From positions 35,472-99,471 of the forward strand of contig CAUQTI010000012.1 in NCBI GenBank assembly GCA_963521065.1: a stretch of 64,000 nucleotides of DNA. Direction: 5' to 3'. Positions 8,705-17,843 of this stretch are shown piece by piece. This DNA comes from IOR16 sp963521065 (GTDB lineage Bacteria; Bacillota; Clostridia; Peptostreptococcales; Anaerovoracaceae). A program made the translations under genes and the position numbers. Each line of letters begins with the position of its first letter. The first letter of the stretch is position 1. Under the pieces are notes generated by a model, which made no database searches, was not told the origin of the DNA, and was given only the letters and a program-made list of their open reading frames with translations.

Positions 8705-10026
8705 GTTTCTTCTCCTATAAACATCTCTTTTGGAATTTCAATCCGAAACTTTGTCTGTACACCTTCCTCCGATTGCACAAAAATAGCGCCATGAAACTTA
8801 TCCTGTATTAAATCCCGTACCAGCGTTAATCCAACCCCCCTGCTAATATCACCGGTCTCCTGATTAAATTTTGTAGAATAACCAGGAGCAAAAATAACAT
8901 CCATATCTGCCTTGCGAATCCCCGGCCCATTATCCGAAATCTCAAACAAATAGGCCGGAATAACATTTGACGAATTCGCTTCCGTTGCGGACGCTGTTCT
9001 TGTCATTTCACCTTCCCGTATTGAGAGAAAAATTTTACCCTTCTTTCTTTTGTCGATCGCATCCACGCTGTTCATTACCAAATTTCTCAAGACCGACATC
9101 AGGCTGAAATGATCTGCCACATAAAAATGTGCTTTAATTAAAAATGAAAAATAAATATCCAACTTATGTTCATGAATTTGTTCCCGGAGGTCCATATCTA
9201 AAATCCGAACAATGTCTTTAATGCTCATCCCCTTCACATCAATATCTGCCAAAAAATTATCCTGTAGCCCCTTTATAACCCGTATGTAGTCTTTTTTGAT
9301 TTCATGCACATCTTTTGCAATATCCAAGCTCAAACAGCGCATTTCTTCCGGATAATTTTCTTTTTCAACGGTTCGATAGAGCGTAAATGCTTTCTGCATC
9401 ACATCCTCTATCTCCACCATATTTTTATTCATAAAGTAAACCTCTGCATTAAATACAGATGCCATTACCATGAGTTTTTTATAGCGAAGTTCATGATCTT
9501 GATTTGCTAAAAAAGATTTATACCCATCAACGCTGATTCCAATTGCCAGGGAAATCAGTGTACGCACACCTGCAATCGCAAATAACCCCTTAAAGACGCC
9601 CTCTCCTAAAAAGGGAACCCCGGTTCGGGCGGTAAGCTCCATGACATTCGATAAAAAGTCACATAAAAAAATAGCTGCAAAAAATCCGGTATTGGAATGG
9701 GGGTAAAAACGGTGTGAGCGATAAAAAAATAAATAGAAAAAGAATCCGTAGGAAAAAAAGAAAACCGCATCCGGCCAAACCATCGTCCAGACCAGATGAA
9801 TATTATGTAAGTGAAGAAACAGCATGATTGCACGAAATGCCGGCGATGCCAGTCCTGTCAAAATCCCTGCCTTCACGGGATGTAGTTCTTTAAAAATATA
9901 GAGAAAAATAGAAAATAATAAAGGCGACATCGCGACAATGAAGCCGTCAGTAAAGAAATTAAAATAAATTTGAGAGCCAAGTGAAACGCCAAAAGCCATG
10001 ATGGCAGCTTGCTTCCATCTTTTCAT
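8701..10026 (-). CDS. GlnK/YcbA-like membrane sensor histidine kinase
   Basis: Sensor kinase of 441 residues. The first 170 residues form six or so membrane helices without a large external domain. The linker then carries the phosphorylatable H241 in AKDVHEIKKDY. The HATPase region has LVMNSVDAID (N box), SDNGPGIRKADMD (G1) and GVGLTLVRDL (G2). The layout matches the YcbA/GlnK and DctS-like kinases. AAGGA lies 10 bases before the ATG. The gene overlaps its response regulator by 4 bases and is next to an AGCS symporter, as GlnKL-type systems often are. Confidence 0.82.
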   Translation of the reverse strand: MKRWKQAAIMAFGVSLGSQIYFNFFTDGFIVAMSPLLFSIFLYIFKELHPVKAGILTGLASPAFRAIMLFLHLHNIHLVWTMVWPDAVFFFSYGFFFYLFFYRSHRFYPHSNTGFFAAIFLCDFLSNVMELTARTGVPFLGEGVFKGLFAIAGVRTLISLAIGISVDGYKSFLANQDHELRYKKLMVMASVFNAEVYFMNKNMVEIEDVMQKAFTLYRTVEKENYPEEMRCLSLDIAKDVHEIKKDYIRVIKGLQDNFLADIDVKGMSIKDIVRILDMDLREQIHEHKLDIYFSFLIKAHFYVADHFSLMSVLRNLVMNSVDAIDKRKKGKIFLSIREGEMTRTASATEANSSNVIPAYLFEISDNGPGIRKADMDVIFAPGYSTKFNQETGDISRGVGLTLVRDLIQDKFHGAIFVQSEEGVQTKFRIEIPKEMFIGEET

Positions 10027-10114
10027 AACGCACCAAATCCTTAATTTTTCATATACTAAAATCTTTTATATAATAGTATAGTATTTCAAATCACAAGACA
10101 AGTCGTATTTTTAT

Positions 10115-10153
10115 AAAAAAATCGAAGCTCGGGAGTGAGCTTCGATTTTTTTG
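10115..10153. terminator. Intrinsic terminator after the AGCS symporter gene
   Basis: The arms 10115-10130 and 10137-10153 (ATCGAAGCTC with GAGCTTCGAT, extended by A-T pairs) enclose a 6-base loop, with T-runs on both strands. On the minus strand it lies about 30 bases past the symporter stop. Confidence 0.85.
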
Positions 10154-10185
10154 TTATGATAAATCATAGAATAATGATAAGCACT

Positions 10186-11673
10186 TCATCCAGCTTTTGA
10201 AGAGTTTGAATCATTTAAATGTGCATATTTTTTCTTTGCAATATCATGCCATAAATCCGCACCCTTAATTCCACAGTCATCTGGATTAAACACAGGGTCT
10301 AGTCCCATTGCTTTCTGTTTTTCATAGTCTTTTAAAATCGTAATTACTGGTTTTCTAAGCATAATTAACGCAATCAGATTCAGCCAAGCCGACAAACCCA
10401 CTCCGATGTCTGCCATATTCCAGGCAACCCCAGCACTTTTTACGCTCCCGAATATAATCATACCGATTAAAAGAAACTTCATAATCAGTGCCGCCTGCTT
10501 TAAATAAGGCTTTCCTTTAAATAAATATGCCACATTGGATTCCGTGTAGAAACTAAAGGATAGAAGGGTAGTAAATGCAAAGAAGAAAATTGCGATTGCA
10601 ATGAATGCAGAACCAAAACCAGGAAGCAAAGTATCGATTGCTGCCTGTGTATAACCTGTTCCAGCTTCAACGTTCGGAACGTTTTGAACAATAAAATTAC
10701 TATTTGTATCGACTACATTATAACGGCCGGTCGATAAAATCATCAGTGCCGTTGCAGTACATACAAACAAGGTGTCTACATATACAGAAAATGATTGTGC
10801 CAGGCCTTGCTTCGCAGGGTGAGAAACCTCAGCGGCAGCCGCAGCTTGTGCACCGCTTCCCATACCAGCTTCACTGGAATAAATACCTCTTTTTACACCC
10901 CACATGATAGTACCGCCGAATACACCGCCAAAAGCAGCCTCTGCATTGAATGCACTTCGGAAAATCAATGCAAACATCGAAGGGACCTGCTGATAATTTA
11001 CTCCTAAAATTACTAAGGCTAAAATAATATAAATAATTGCCATAAAAGGTACAACTAGCTCTGCAAATTTACCGATGCGCTTCATTCCTCCAAAGATAAT
11101 TGCGGCGAAAATAACGGAAACGCAAATCCCAGTAATCAAGGGGTCAACACCAAATGCATTTTTTACAGAATCGGCAATGTTAAATGCCTGAATCGTCGGC
11201 CCGGTAAATCCATTTGCTATAATAGATGCAATTGCAAACAGTACAGCGAAGAATTTCAATCCGGTTCCTTTTTGAATATAATAAGCCGGACCACCACGGT
11301 ATTCTCCGTTGATTTCTTCTTTCCAGACCTGCGCTAAAGTAGATTCTGCAAAAGCGGCACCCGCTCCTAAAAATGCAATAATCCACATCCAGAAAACTGC
11401 GCCCGGTCCTCCGAAGCAAATGGCAGTTGCTACACCGGCAATATTACCAACGCCGATGCGCCCGCCGAGAGCCATTGCGAACCCTTGGAAAGAAGAAACA
11501 CCACTGTCAGAACTTTTTCCCTGGAATAGTTGAGCCAACATGTCTTTAATCAATCGAATCTGTGGAAATTTCATAAAAACAGAAAAATAAATGCCGACAC
11601 CCAAACAGAGTGCAATAAATACGGTTCCCCATAAGTAACCGCTGATTTCCCCAGTTATTGTTAATAAATCCAT
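10186..11673 (-). CDS. Alanine/glycine (or glutamine):cation symporter, AGCS family
   Basis: Sodium-coupled amino acid importer of the AGCS family (AlsT/GlnT/DagA type), 495 residues with about 11 membrane helices. Characteristic stretches are GGRIGVGNIAGVATAICFGG near residues 70-90, GPGAVFWMWIIAF, the GGPAYYIQKG segment and KRGIYSSEAGMGSGAQAAAA. GGAGG precedes the ATG. It stands alone between a terminator and tRNA-Pro, downstream of which no partner is seen. The adjacent GlnK/GlnL-like pair makes glutamine a reasonable alternative substrate to alanine or glycine; sequence alone does not decide. Confidence 0.9.
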   Translation of the reverse strand: MDLLTITGEISGYLWGTVFIALCLGVGIYFSVFMKFPQIRLIKDMLAQLFQGKSSDSGVSSFQGFAMALGGRIGVGNIAGVATAICFGGPGAVFWMWIIAFLGAGAAFAESTLAQVWKEEINGEYRGGPAYYIQKGTGLKFFAVLFAIASIIANGFTGPTIQAFNIADSVKNAFGVDPLITGICVSVIFAAIIFGGMKRIGKFAELVVPFMAIIYIILALVILGVNYQQVPSMFALIFRSAFNAEAAFGGVFGGTIMWGVKRGIYSSEAGMGSGAQAAAAAEVSHPAKQGLAQSFSVYVDTLFVCTATALMILSTGRYNVVDTNSNFIVQNVPNVEAGTGYTQAAIDTLLPGFGSAFIAIAIFFFAFTTLLSFSFYTESNVAYLFKGKPYLKQAALIMKFLLIGMIIFGSVKSAGVAWNMADIGVGLSAWLNLIALIMLRKPVITILKDYEKQKAMGLDPVFNPDDCGIKGADLWHDIAKKKYAHLNDSNSSKAG

Positions 11674-11916
11674 TCCTTTTCCTCCTTATTATTCCTTTTG
11701 TGCTGTGGCCACTAACACTGGATGCATTATAAAATTCCCACATCATTTTTCATCAAAAAAAATCAAAAACAGCACAGAATATTTTAAATATTTAAAACAT
11801 GCTATTTTATCTATCATCTTGTTCTTTTCTTTTGTATGAATGCATAAAATTGAAAATATCCCCTTTTACCCTCTTTTATTTTTTATGCGAAAGGTATATA
11901 ATAAATTATTAGTTAG

Positions 11917-11993
11917 CGAGGCATAGCTCAGCTTGGTAGAGCGTTGCGTTCGGGACGCAAAGGCCACAGGTTCGAATCCTGCTGCCTCGACCA
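11917..11993 (+). tRNA. tRNA-Pro (CGG)
   Basis: A complete 77-base cloverleaf with encoded CCA. The acceptor CGAGGCA pairs with TGCCTCG, the D stem is GCTC/GAGC, and the anticodon stem TTGCG/CGCAA encloses the loop TTCGGGA, giving anticodon CGG. The T arm is ACAGG-TTCGAAT-CCTGC. The first base C is usual for bacterial tRNA-Pro. The accessory region begins a few hundred bases downstream. Confidence 0.97.
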
Positions 11994-12005
11994 TAATTAA
12001 TGTCA

Positions 12006-12061
12006 GAAATGGATGTCCTGCGGTGAAAACCGCAGGACATCCGCCATTTCCGGGCTTTTTT
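12006..12061 (+). terminator. Strong hairpin terminator after tRNA-Pro
   Basis: A perfect 14-bp stem (GGATGTCCTGCGGT at 12011-12024 with 12029-12042) has a GAAA loop and is extended by GAAAT/ATTTC after a 3-base bulge. GGGC and six T follow. It lies 13 bases beyond the tRNA CCA. Confidence 0.75.
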
Positions 12062-12130
12062 ACCCTCAAAATGCCCGTCAAAAAAGATTGCGATTTCGTA
12101 GATATCATAGGGGTGAATTTGATGTGTCCA

Positions 12131-12147
12131 TGGATTTGAACCCACAC
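12131..12147. repeat. 17-bp direct repeat, left copy (candidate island boundary)
   Basis: TGGATTTGAACCCACAC here and TGGATTTGAACCTACAC at 21985-22001 are in the same orientation with 16 of 17 identical bases, and they bracket the five-gene defence operon. The core GGATTTGAAC is the complement of a tRNA T-loop consensus, so these may be tRNA-end remnants or att-like duplications. Confidence 0.5.
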
Positions 12148-12570
12148 CTATGCCCTTTTACGGCAGAAAAAGAATAAAAGCATACTATCAGCGCTCTTTC
12201 CGATACGGCAGAAATGTCGAAAAGAAAGCGGCGCTTTTTGTATTTGGAAAAAAATAGAAGCAACAGAAAAAAGGTACGCACATGAAGCATCGGAAAGAAT
12301 TGCTGGGAGCTATAAAGAAAACAGTAGTATAAGACATGCGGACTGTGCTTTTTTAGGCCTCGCAACAAAAAGAGCTCGTTACTACAAAAACCATCTTCTA
12401 TATAAATATTTATGTAAATGCTTCCTTACTAATGGAACTTAAACTTCAAAGTAAAAGTTTTCAGAGATGGCGCCTTATATACATTCGAGTATCAAATGCG
12501 AATAATGCTAAAGAATTAGTTTGCTCGTGCTCGTAATTGTCAAAAAACCACGAAACGACCAATTCGTTTA

Positions 12571-12598
12571 TTGTATTTATTCCATAATATGCTATAAT
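12571..12598 (+). promoter_or_regulatory. Predicted promoter of the defence operon
   Basis: TTGTAT (12571-12576) and a perfect TATAAT (12593-12598) are separated by 16 bases. They are followed by a leader of about 70 bases that contains a small hairpin (ACTGG/CCAGT) before the ribosome binding site. No dedicated regulator gene is present in the operon. Confidence 0.6.
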
Positions 12599-12676
12599 TT
12601 ATTTGTAATAATCTATTGAAATGACTGGTTTTACCAGTGGTTTGCAATTAACTTTCATTGCGAAAGGAGTCATTAT

Positions 12677-14152
12677 ATGAAGACGAAGCCTCTCCCGCCG
12701 TATGCGCCAACACTAATAGAATCTACTCGTGCCATTGGCTACACATTAGAGACGGCGATTGCTGATATAGTCGATAACAGTATATCGGCATCAGCTTCAT
12801 GCATTGAAATTTTCTTCTTTCCAGTGGGAGATTCTTACATCGCTATTCTAGATGATGGACACGGTATGAATTCGGATGCACTTGAAACCGCAATGCGTTA
12901 TGGCAGTCAAAATCCCAACGAGAAACGTGCCGTAAATGACTTGGGACGTTTTGGGTTAGGATTGAAAACCGCATCATTATCGCAATGCCGGACGCTAACT
13001 GTCGTTAGTAAACAACATAACCATATAGAAGCTTGTTGTTGGGACATTGACCATGTGATCGATGCTCACGATTGGTCACTATTAATTCTTGATTCGGAGG
13101 AAGATTTCAACGCAATCCCTCAAATTGAGGAGTTGCGAAAACTAGAATCAGGAACTCTTGTGGTTTGGCAAAATCTCGATAGGCTTAAAGTCGGTGAATT
13201 GGACTTTAGCCGTTCAATGGGAAAAAAGATGGATGATGTGCGTAGTCATCTCTCTTTGGTTTTTCACCGATATATAAGTGGAGAGCCAGGCCTTAAAAAA
13301 ATGCAACTAATGATGAATAACACTCCTGTCGAACCTGCTGACCCATTCCTTTTAAAACGGAATACACAGATAATGTCTGATGAAATTATGAATATTGAAG
13401 GTTCAAAGGTTATTGTCCGTCCCTATATACTCCCCCATATCTCAAACTTAACCAACGAGGAAATATTAGCACTTGGCGGCAAAGATGGGTTGCGTAAAAG
13501 CCAAGGTTTTTATATTTATAGAAATAAACGTTTGTTGGTATGGGGTACATGGTTTCGGATGATGAGGCAGGCTGAGCTCTCTAAACTGGCTCGTGTTCAA
13601 GTTGATATTCCCAATGAACTGGATAACCTCTGGACACTTGATATAAAGAAATCCACTGCAATGCCACCAGAAGAAGTGCGAAACAATCTTGATTCAGTAG
13701 TTGAAAGACTTGCCGAAAATAGCAAGAGAACGTGGGTATTTCGGGGGAAGAAAGAAACTAATGACTCTATAGTCCATGTGTGGCAACGGTTTAAGGGAAA
13801 ACAAGGCGGAACGTATTACACCATAAATAGAGACCATCCGCTACTTGAAATATTTGAAGGCGAATCGCAACAGGTAAAGAAAAATATAGAAAATCTGCTA
13901 AGAGCGATTGAGAGCGAACTTCCTCTCAGTTCACTATATTTGGATTTGAATTCTGATAAGCCCGTGGAAAATGAAACGGAAGTTACGATGCAAGTTGTCG
14001 GGGCACTGATACAAGACTTGCTTACCCAAATTCCAACTAATGCTGGAAAGGCAGAGCTACTGGATCGGCTTTCTGTTTCAGAGCCATTCGTACATTACCC
14101 TCAGCTTATTGAAAGATACAAGGTAGGAGGAAACACTCATGGCGGGAACTAG
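12677..14152 (+). CDS. MORC/MutL-type GHKL ATPase of a restriction/defence operon
   Basis: ATP-binding protein of 491 residues. The GHKL domain occupies about 10-180: ETAIADIVDNSISA holds the N-box Asn34, DDGHGM is at 59-64 and GRFGLGLKTAS at 90-100. The downstream part resembles the S5-like transducer region of MutL/MORC proteins and the C-terminus has no recognisable domain. Prokaryotic MORC-like ATPases were predicted by comparative genomics to form ATP-driven clamps in restriction-modification-like systems. GAAAGGAG precedes the ATG and the gene overlaps the next by 14 bases. It is first of five overlapping genes. The biochemical role here is inferred from family and context. Confidence 0.85.
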   Translation: MKTKPLPPYAPTLIESTRAIGYTLETAIADIVDNSISASASCIEIFFFPVGDSYIAILDDGHGMNSDALETAMRYGSQNPNEKRAVNDLGRFGLGLKTASLSQCRTLTVVSKQHNHIEACCWDIDHVIDAHDWSLLILDSEEDFNAIPQIEELRKLESGTLVVWQNLDRLKVGELDFSRSMGKKMDDVRSHLSLVFHRYISGEPGLKKMQLMMNNTPVEPADPFLLKRNTQIMSDEIMNIEGSKVIVRPYILPHISNLTNEEILALGGKDGLRKSQGFYIYRNKRLLVWGTWFRMMRQAELSKLARVQVDIPNELDNLWTLDIKKSTAMPPEEVRNNLDSVVERLAENSKRTWVFRGKKETNDSIVHVWQRFKGKQGGTYYTINRDHPLLEIFEGESQQVKKNIENLLRAIESELPLSSLYLDLNSDKPVENETEVTMQVVGALIQDLLTQIPTNAGKAELLDRLSVSEPFVHYPQLIERYKVGGNTHGGN

Positions 14153-16901
14153 TACTGAATTGCTTGAAGGCATTATTTCTACAACAATAAATACAAAATA
14201 TCCGGATATTCCGCCTACCGAAGCGGAATTTGATTCTGAAGTGAATGCGTTGCGTCATTCACTGGCCGTTTTGTATCCTGTTAGTGATGAAGAATTTGCA
14301 GAAATCAAACGGAAACTCAAAGCTAATATTGTCGTACAAATGGACTTAGGCGTTCTCATAAAAGACAGGCAACAACATCTGCCATGGCTTTCGGCGCGGC
14401 GTTCGACATTAGATTTCTTCTTTTGGAACAGATATAAGAAATTCCTTGAGGAGGTAAAGCACTGGAATCCTCGTGTAACAGGAAATCTTGGACGCGTTTC
14501 GGATGAGATTGTTGATTACCTTGGAGATCCCAAAAGCGATGCTCCATTTCAACGACGTGGACTTGTACTTGGCGATGTTCAGTCCGGAAAAACAGCTAAC
14601 TACACCGCAATTTGCAACAAGGCTGCAGATACCGGCTACCGTGTAATTATTATTCTGGCAGGAACGATGGAAAACTTACGTCAGCAAACGCAGGAACGTC
14701 TTGATGCCGAATTTTCGGGAAGGATGAGCCAATACCTTTTAGATCCTAAGCAAGAGATTGAAAATGTGCCTGTTGGCGTAGGCAAATATGGACAGGAAAA
14801 GCAGATTGCGACATTTACCTCCGTTACGAAAGATTTTGATAAAAACATTCTTCGTGCATTAAAATTGTCACTGCATAACGTGAATACTACCGTTTTATTC
14901 GTCATCAAGAAAAACAAAAGCATTCTCAACAATCTTATCAAATGGTTAAAAAGCAATAATCTTGATGCAAGAGGTGCCATTAACCTCCCCATGCTGTTAA
15001 TTGACGATGAAGCCGATAATGCTTCTGTTAATACCAAGAAGGAAGATGAAGACCCTACAGCAATCAACGACGCGATACGTCGCCTCTTGAAACTGTTCAG
15101 GCAAGCATCGTATCTTGGCATTACGGCCACGCCCTATGCAAATATTTTTATCAATCCTGAAACAACGGATGAAATGCGGGATGATGATTTATTCCCGAGA
15201 GACTTTATTTATTCACTTGCACCACCGACAAATTATATCGGAGCAGAAAGTATCTTTGGTGAAGAAGCTCAATTCAAAGATGCGCTTGAAGAACTATATC
15301 CCCAAGAGATGGATGCCTTCTTCCCTTTCAACCATAAGAAGGATCTCGTTGTTTATGAATTGCCACCAAGCATGCGAGAGGCTATTGCATATTTTTTGCT
15401 TGCTAATGGTATCCGTGATGTTCGTGGCGACAGAAAAGAGCATCGTTCTATGATGATTCATGTCAGTAGATTTACTGATGTTCAGAACCAGATTAGTGAT
15501 TTAGTTTATAGGTGGGTAGAGGATATCCGTTCGGATCTGCAAAACTATGCCTGCTTAGCTGAAAACAAAAGTGATGAGATCGATAATATTGCATTCCTAA
15601 AAGCAGTATGGATTAAGCACTACCTCTCAGAAAAAGCTGGTTCAAAAGACAGTCCTATGCCGTGGCATAAATTTTTATCCGAGTATCTTTTTGCTTCGGT
15701 TGCTCCAATTGTAGTTCGTTCGGTAAACCAAAAAAGTAGCTCTACTGGCTTGGATTATTATAGTCATAAAGCGGAAGGATTACGAGTAATCGCTGTTGGC
15801 GGAAATAGTCTTTCAAGGGGGCTCACACTTGAGGGATTGTGCGTTAGCTATTTTTATCGTCGATCTCTTATGTATGATACTCTTCTTCAAATGGGTCGCT
15901 GGTTTGGTTACCGTCCAGATTACGATGACCTTTTCAAAATATGGATCAGCATTGAGGCCATTGACTGGTATGGATATATAACAGCTGCCGCTGAGGAATT
16001 AAAACGTGAAATTGTTAGAATGAGGGATGCGAATCTTACGCCTATGGAATTCGGGTTAAAGGTTCGTCAAGACCCCGCCTCACTTATTGTTACGGCGAGG
16101 AATAAAATGCGATCAGCTACGCTTGTTAGTCGTCCCATTACTATATCCGGTCGTCTGCTTGAAACCCCTCGATTGAGAACGGATGCAAACATTTTGGCCA
16201 CAAATGAGAGGGTATTCAAAGAATTCGTAAGAAATCTCTCTTCGATTGGGCAGAGAATAATTAGAGCGGATTCACGATATTTCTGGTCGGGTGTCAAAAA
16301 AGATGAAGTTGAGCAGCTCCTGCGTGACTTCAAAACTCATCCATGGCAGTTGAACTTTCAAGGTACAGCATTGGCTGATTTCATTAGAGATACCGATGAT
16401 ATGGGTAATTGGGATGTTTTTATTGCCGAAGGTGATGGATGCATCTACAATGAGCTGGTTTGTAGTGATGAAATATTGCAGATAAAAACAGAAAAACGTA
16501 CTGTTAAGGCAACAAGTGGACAAATCAGCATAAGTGGAACCAAGGTTCGTGTTGGTGCGGGAGGAGCTGCCAAGATTGGTTTGTCTGAAAAGGCCCGAGA
16601 AATAGCTATAAGGAAGTTTCGGGATAACAACTCTGGAGCGCGTAATATGCCTGATAAGGCATACCTTGAGATAGATCGTCCACCAATTTTAGTATTGCAT
16701 ATTGTTGCTGTTGATAAAACCGGGACTGCCGAAAAAGGAAATCTTCGTAGCCAAATTGATGAGGGCGTGCAAGTCCCTGACTATCTCTTTGCATTAGGCA
16801 TCGGAATACCCGATAATGGAGCTGAGAGAATCGCCAATTATATGGTGAATTTGGTTGAACTTCGCAGCTACTATGATACAGAGGAGGATGAAGACGAATG
16901 A
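14139..16901 (+). CDS. Z1-domain DEAD-type helicase-like ATPase
   Basis: Large protein of 920 residues with an SF2-like motor. Walker A is GDVQSGKT at 145-152 and motif II is DDEAD at 289-293. The Z1 module has VGGNSLSRGLTLEG at about 553-567 and the motif-VI-like QMGRWFGYR at 584-592. The C-terminal 300 residues are uncharacterised. The DEAD-Z1 arrangement is known from the H subunit of the CglI restriction enzyme, where it works as a DNA-stimulated motor coupled to a nuclease. It sits between the GHKL ATPase (14-base overlap) and the nuclease gene (4-base overlap), consistent with one complex that senses and cleaves foreign DNA. Confidence 0.88.
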   Translation: MAGTSTELLEGIISTTINTKYPDIPPTEAEFDSEVNALRHSLAVLYPVSDEEFAEIKRKLKANIVVQMDLGVLIKDRQQHLPWLSARRSTLDFFFWNRYKKFLEEVKHWNPRVTGNLGRVSDEIVDYLGDPKSDAPFQRRGLVLGDVQSGKTANYTAICNKAADTGYRVIIILAGTMENLRQQTQERLDAEFSGRMSQYLLDPKQEIENVPVGVGKYGQEKQIATFTSVTKDFDKNILRALKLSLHNVNTTVLFVIKKNKSILNNLIKWLKSNNLDARGAINLPMLLIDDEADNASVNTKKEDEDPTAINDAIRRLLKLFRQASYLGITATPYANIFINPETTDEMRDDDLFPRDFIYSLAPPTNYIGAESIFGEEAQFKDALEELYPQEMDAFFPFNHKKDLVVYELPPSMREAIAYFLLANGIRDVRGDRKEHRSMMIHVSRFTDVQNQISDLVYRWVEDIRSDLQNYACLAENKSDEIDNIAFLKAVWIKHYLSEKAGSKDSPMPWHKFLSEYLFASVAPIVVRSVNQKSSSTGLDYYSHKAEGLRVIAVGGNSLSRGLTLEGLCVSYFYRRSLMYDTLLQMGRWFGYRPDYDDLFKIWISIEAIDWYGYITAAAEELKREIVRMRDANLTPMEFGLKVRQDPASLIVTARNKMRSATLVSRPITISGRLLETPRLRTDANILATNERVFKEFVRNLSSIGQRIIRADSRYFWSGVKKDEVEQLLRDFKTHPWQLNFQGTALADFIRDTDDMGNWDVFIAEGDGCIYNELVCSDEILQIKTEKRTVKATSGQISISGTKVRVGAGGAAKIGLSEKAREIAIRKFRDNNSGARNMPDKAYLEIDRPPILVLHIVAVDKTGTAEKGNLRSQIDEGVQVPDYLFALGIGIPDNGAERIANYMVNLVELRSYYDTEEDEDE

Positions 16902-17839
16902 AAATAACGCCTGAACTCCTTGAAAATCAATGGAACAGTATTAGGTACAAAGATGGTGGATTTTTACAGATTGATACACAACATCCGCTGGAGTGGCATA
17001 TTGGTTATCAGTCTATCAGCCAACGCACACTTCTGCTTGTCAGTGACACGGAATTTGGCATAATTGAGTCCTCAAAGTCTATGATAGTAAGCCGTCGCAG
17101 ACGTGAATCTGATAACTGTTGGACATTATCTTTTGAGTTGCTGCGCAATGAGCAACAGGATGTGTTTGCAATTCTTTGTTGTGACATTATAGAACATTCC
17201 CGCTCTGCAACCAACAAGACGGAAGCTCTTAAATTAGTCATCAGCCGTTATAAGCAGTGGAGCAAGCTACTGGAAACGCAACGGAATGGTCTGATGGATG
17301 AGCATAGTCGCAAGGGGTTACTTGGTGAGCTTTTATTTTTAGAACAACGAATCAAAACCGCTGGTGCAAACTTATCTACGATACAAGGATGGTCAGGAGC
17401 GGATGGTGCCGATCAAGACTTCGCGTATTCTGATGGTTGGTTTGAGATAAAGAGCATCGGTGTGTCTGCAACTAGTGTCACAATATCGTCCTTAGAACAG
17501 CTTGATTGTATTGATGAAGGAGAATTGGTGCTCCAACAAATTGATAAGGTTGCGCCAGACAAGCAAGGGGCATTTTCGCTTAATGATGTAGTTCGTAGAA
17601 TCGGAACAATGCTTATTGATGACGTTGAAGCACTTGACTTGCTTCGCGCCAAACTTAGTGCCTACGGATATATGGATTTACAGGAATATTCAGAACAGAA
17701 GTATTTCTATTCTGGTACGCTACGGTATGTGGTAGACAAGGATTTCCCGAAACTTATAAAAAACAGCGTACCACCACAAGTGTCATCGTTGCATTATGAA
17801 TTAGATTTGCCCTCTTTAGCAAATTGGCGGAAGGAGTAA
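16898..17839 (+). CDS. PD-(D/E)XK motif nuclease-like protein
   Basis: Protein of 313 residues matching the PD-(D/E)XK motif family (formerly DUF4420) found in this operon type. The catalytic-looking core is E144 in GLLGELLFLEQ, then D172/D174 in GADGADQDFAYSDGWFEIKSIG with E183-x-K185, the D...ExK pattern of restriction-endonuclease folds. It is probably the DNA-cleaving subunit. The ATG overlaps the Z1 gene stop (ATGA), and 4 bases separate it from the AIPR gene. No DNA-recognition domain is obvious, so specificity may come from another subunit. Confidence 0.82.
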   Translation: MKITPELLENQWNSIRYKDGGFLQIDTQHPLEWHIGYQSISQRTLLLVSDTEFGIIESSKSMIVSRRRRESDNCWTLSFELLRNEQQDVFAILCCDIIEHSRSATNKTEALKLVISRYKQWSKLLETQRNGLMDEHSRKGLLGELLFLEQRIKTAGANLSTIQGWSGADGADQDFAYSDGWFEIKSIGVSATSVTISSLEQLDCIDEGELVLQQIDKVAPDKQGAFSLNDVVRRIGTMLIDDVEALDLLRAKLSAYGYMDLQEYSEQKYFYSGTLRYVVDKDFPKLIKNSVPPQVSSLHYELDLPSLANWRKE

Positions 17840-17843
17840 TCAG

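Larger units (their letters stand above)
12062..12676. other. Non-coding stretch between tRNA-Pro and the defence operon
   Basis: About 600 bases with no convincing gene on either strand. It contains a 17-bp element at 12131-12147 repeated at 21985 (listed separately), an imperfect terminator-like hairpin around 12190-12240 (AGCGC/GCGCT arms followed by T5), and the defence-operon promoter near its right end. Overall composition is more AT-rich than the core genes. Confidence 0.5.

Noticed and set aside
11866..12147. Minus-strand reading frames of 78-93 codons across the tRNA
   Set aside because: They are antisense to tRNA-Pro and read as the well-known spurious translation of tRNA genes (phrases like RIRTCGL).
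12105..12368. Minus-strand frame of 87 codons downstream of the tRNA
   Set aside because: Low-complexity, Phe/Leu/Ser-rich translation without a start site; it covers the candidate boundary repeat and a hairpin.
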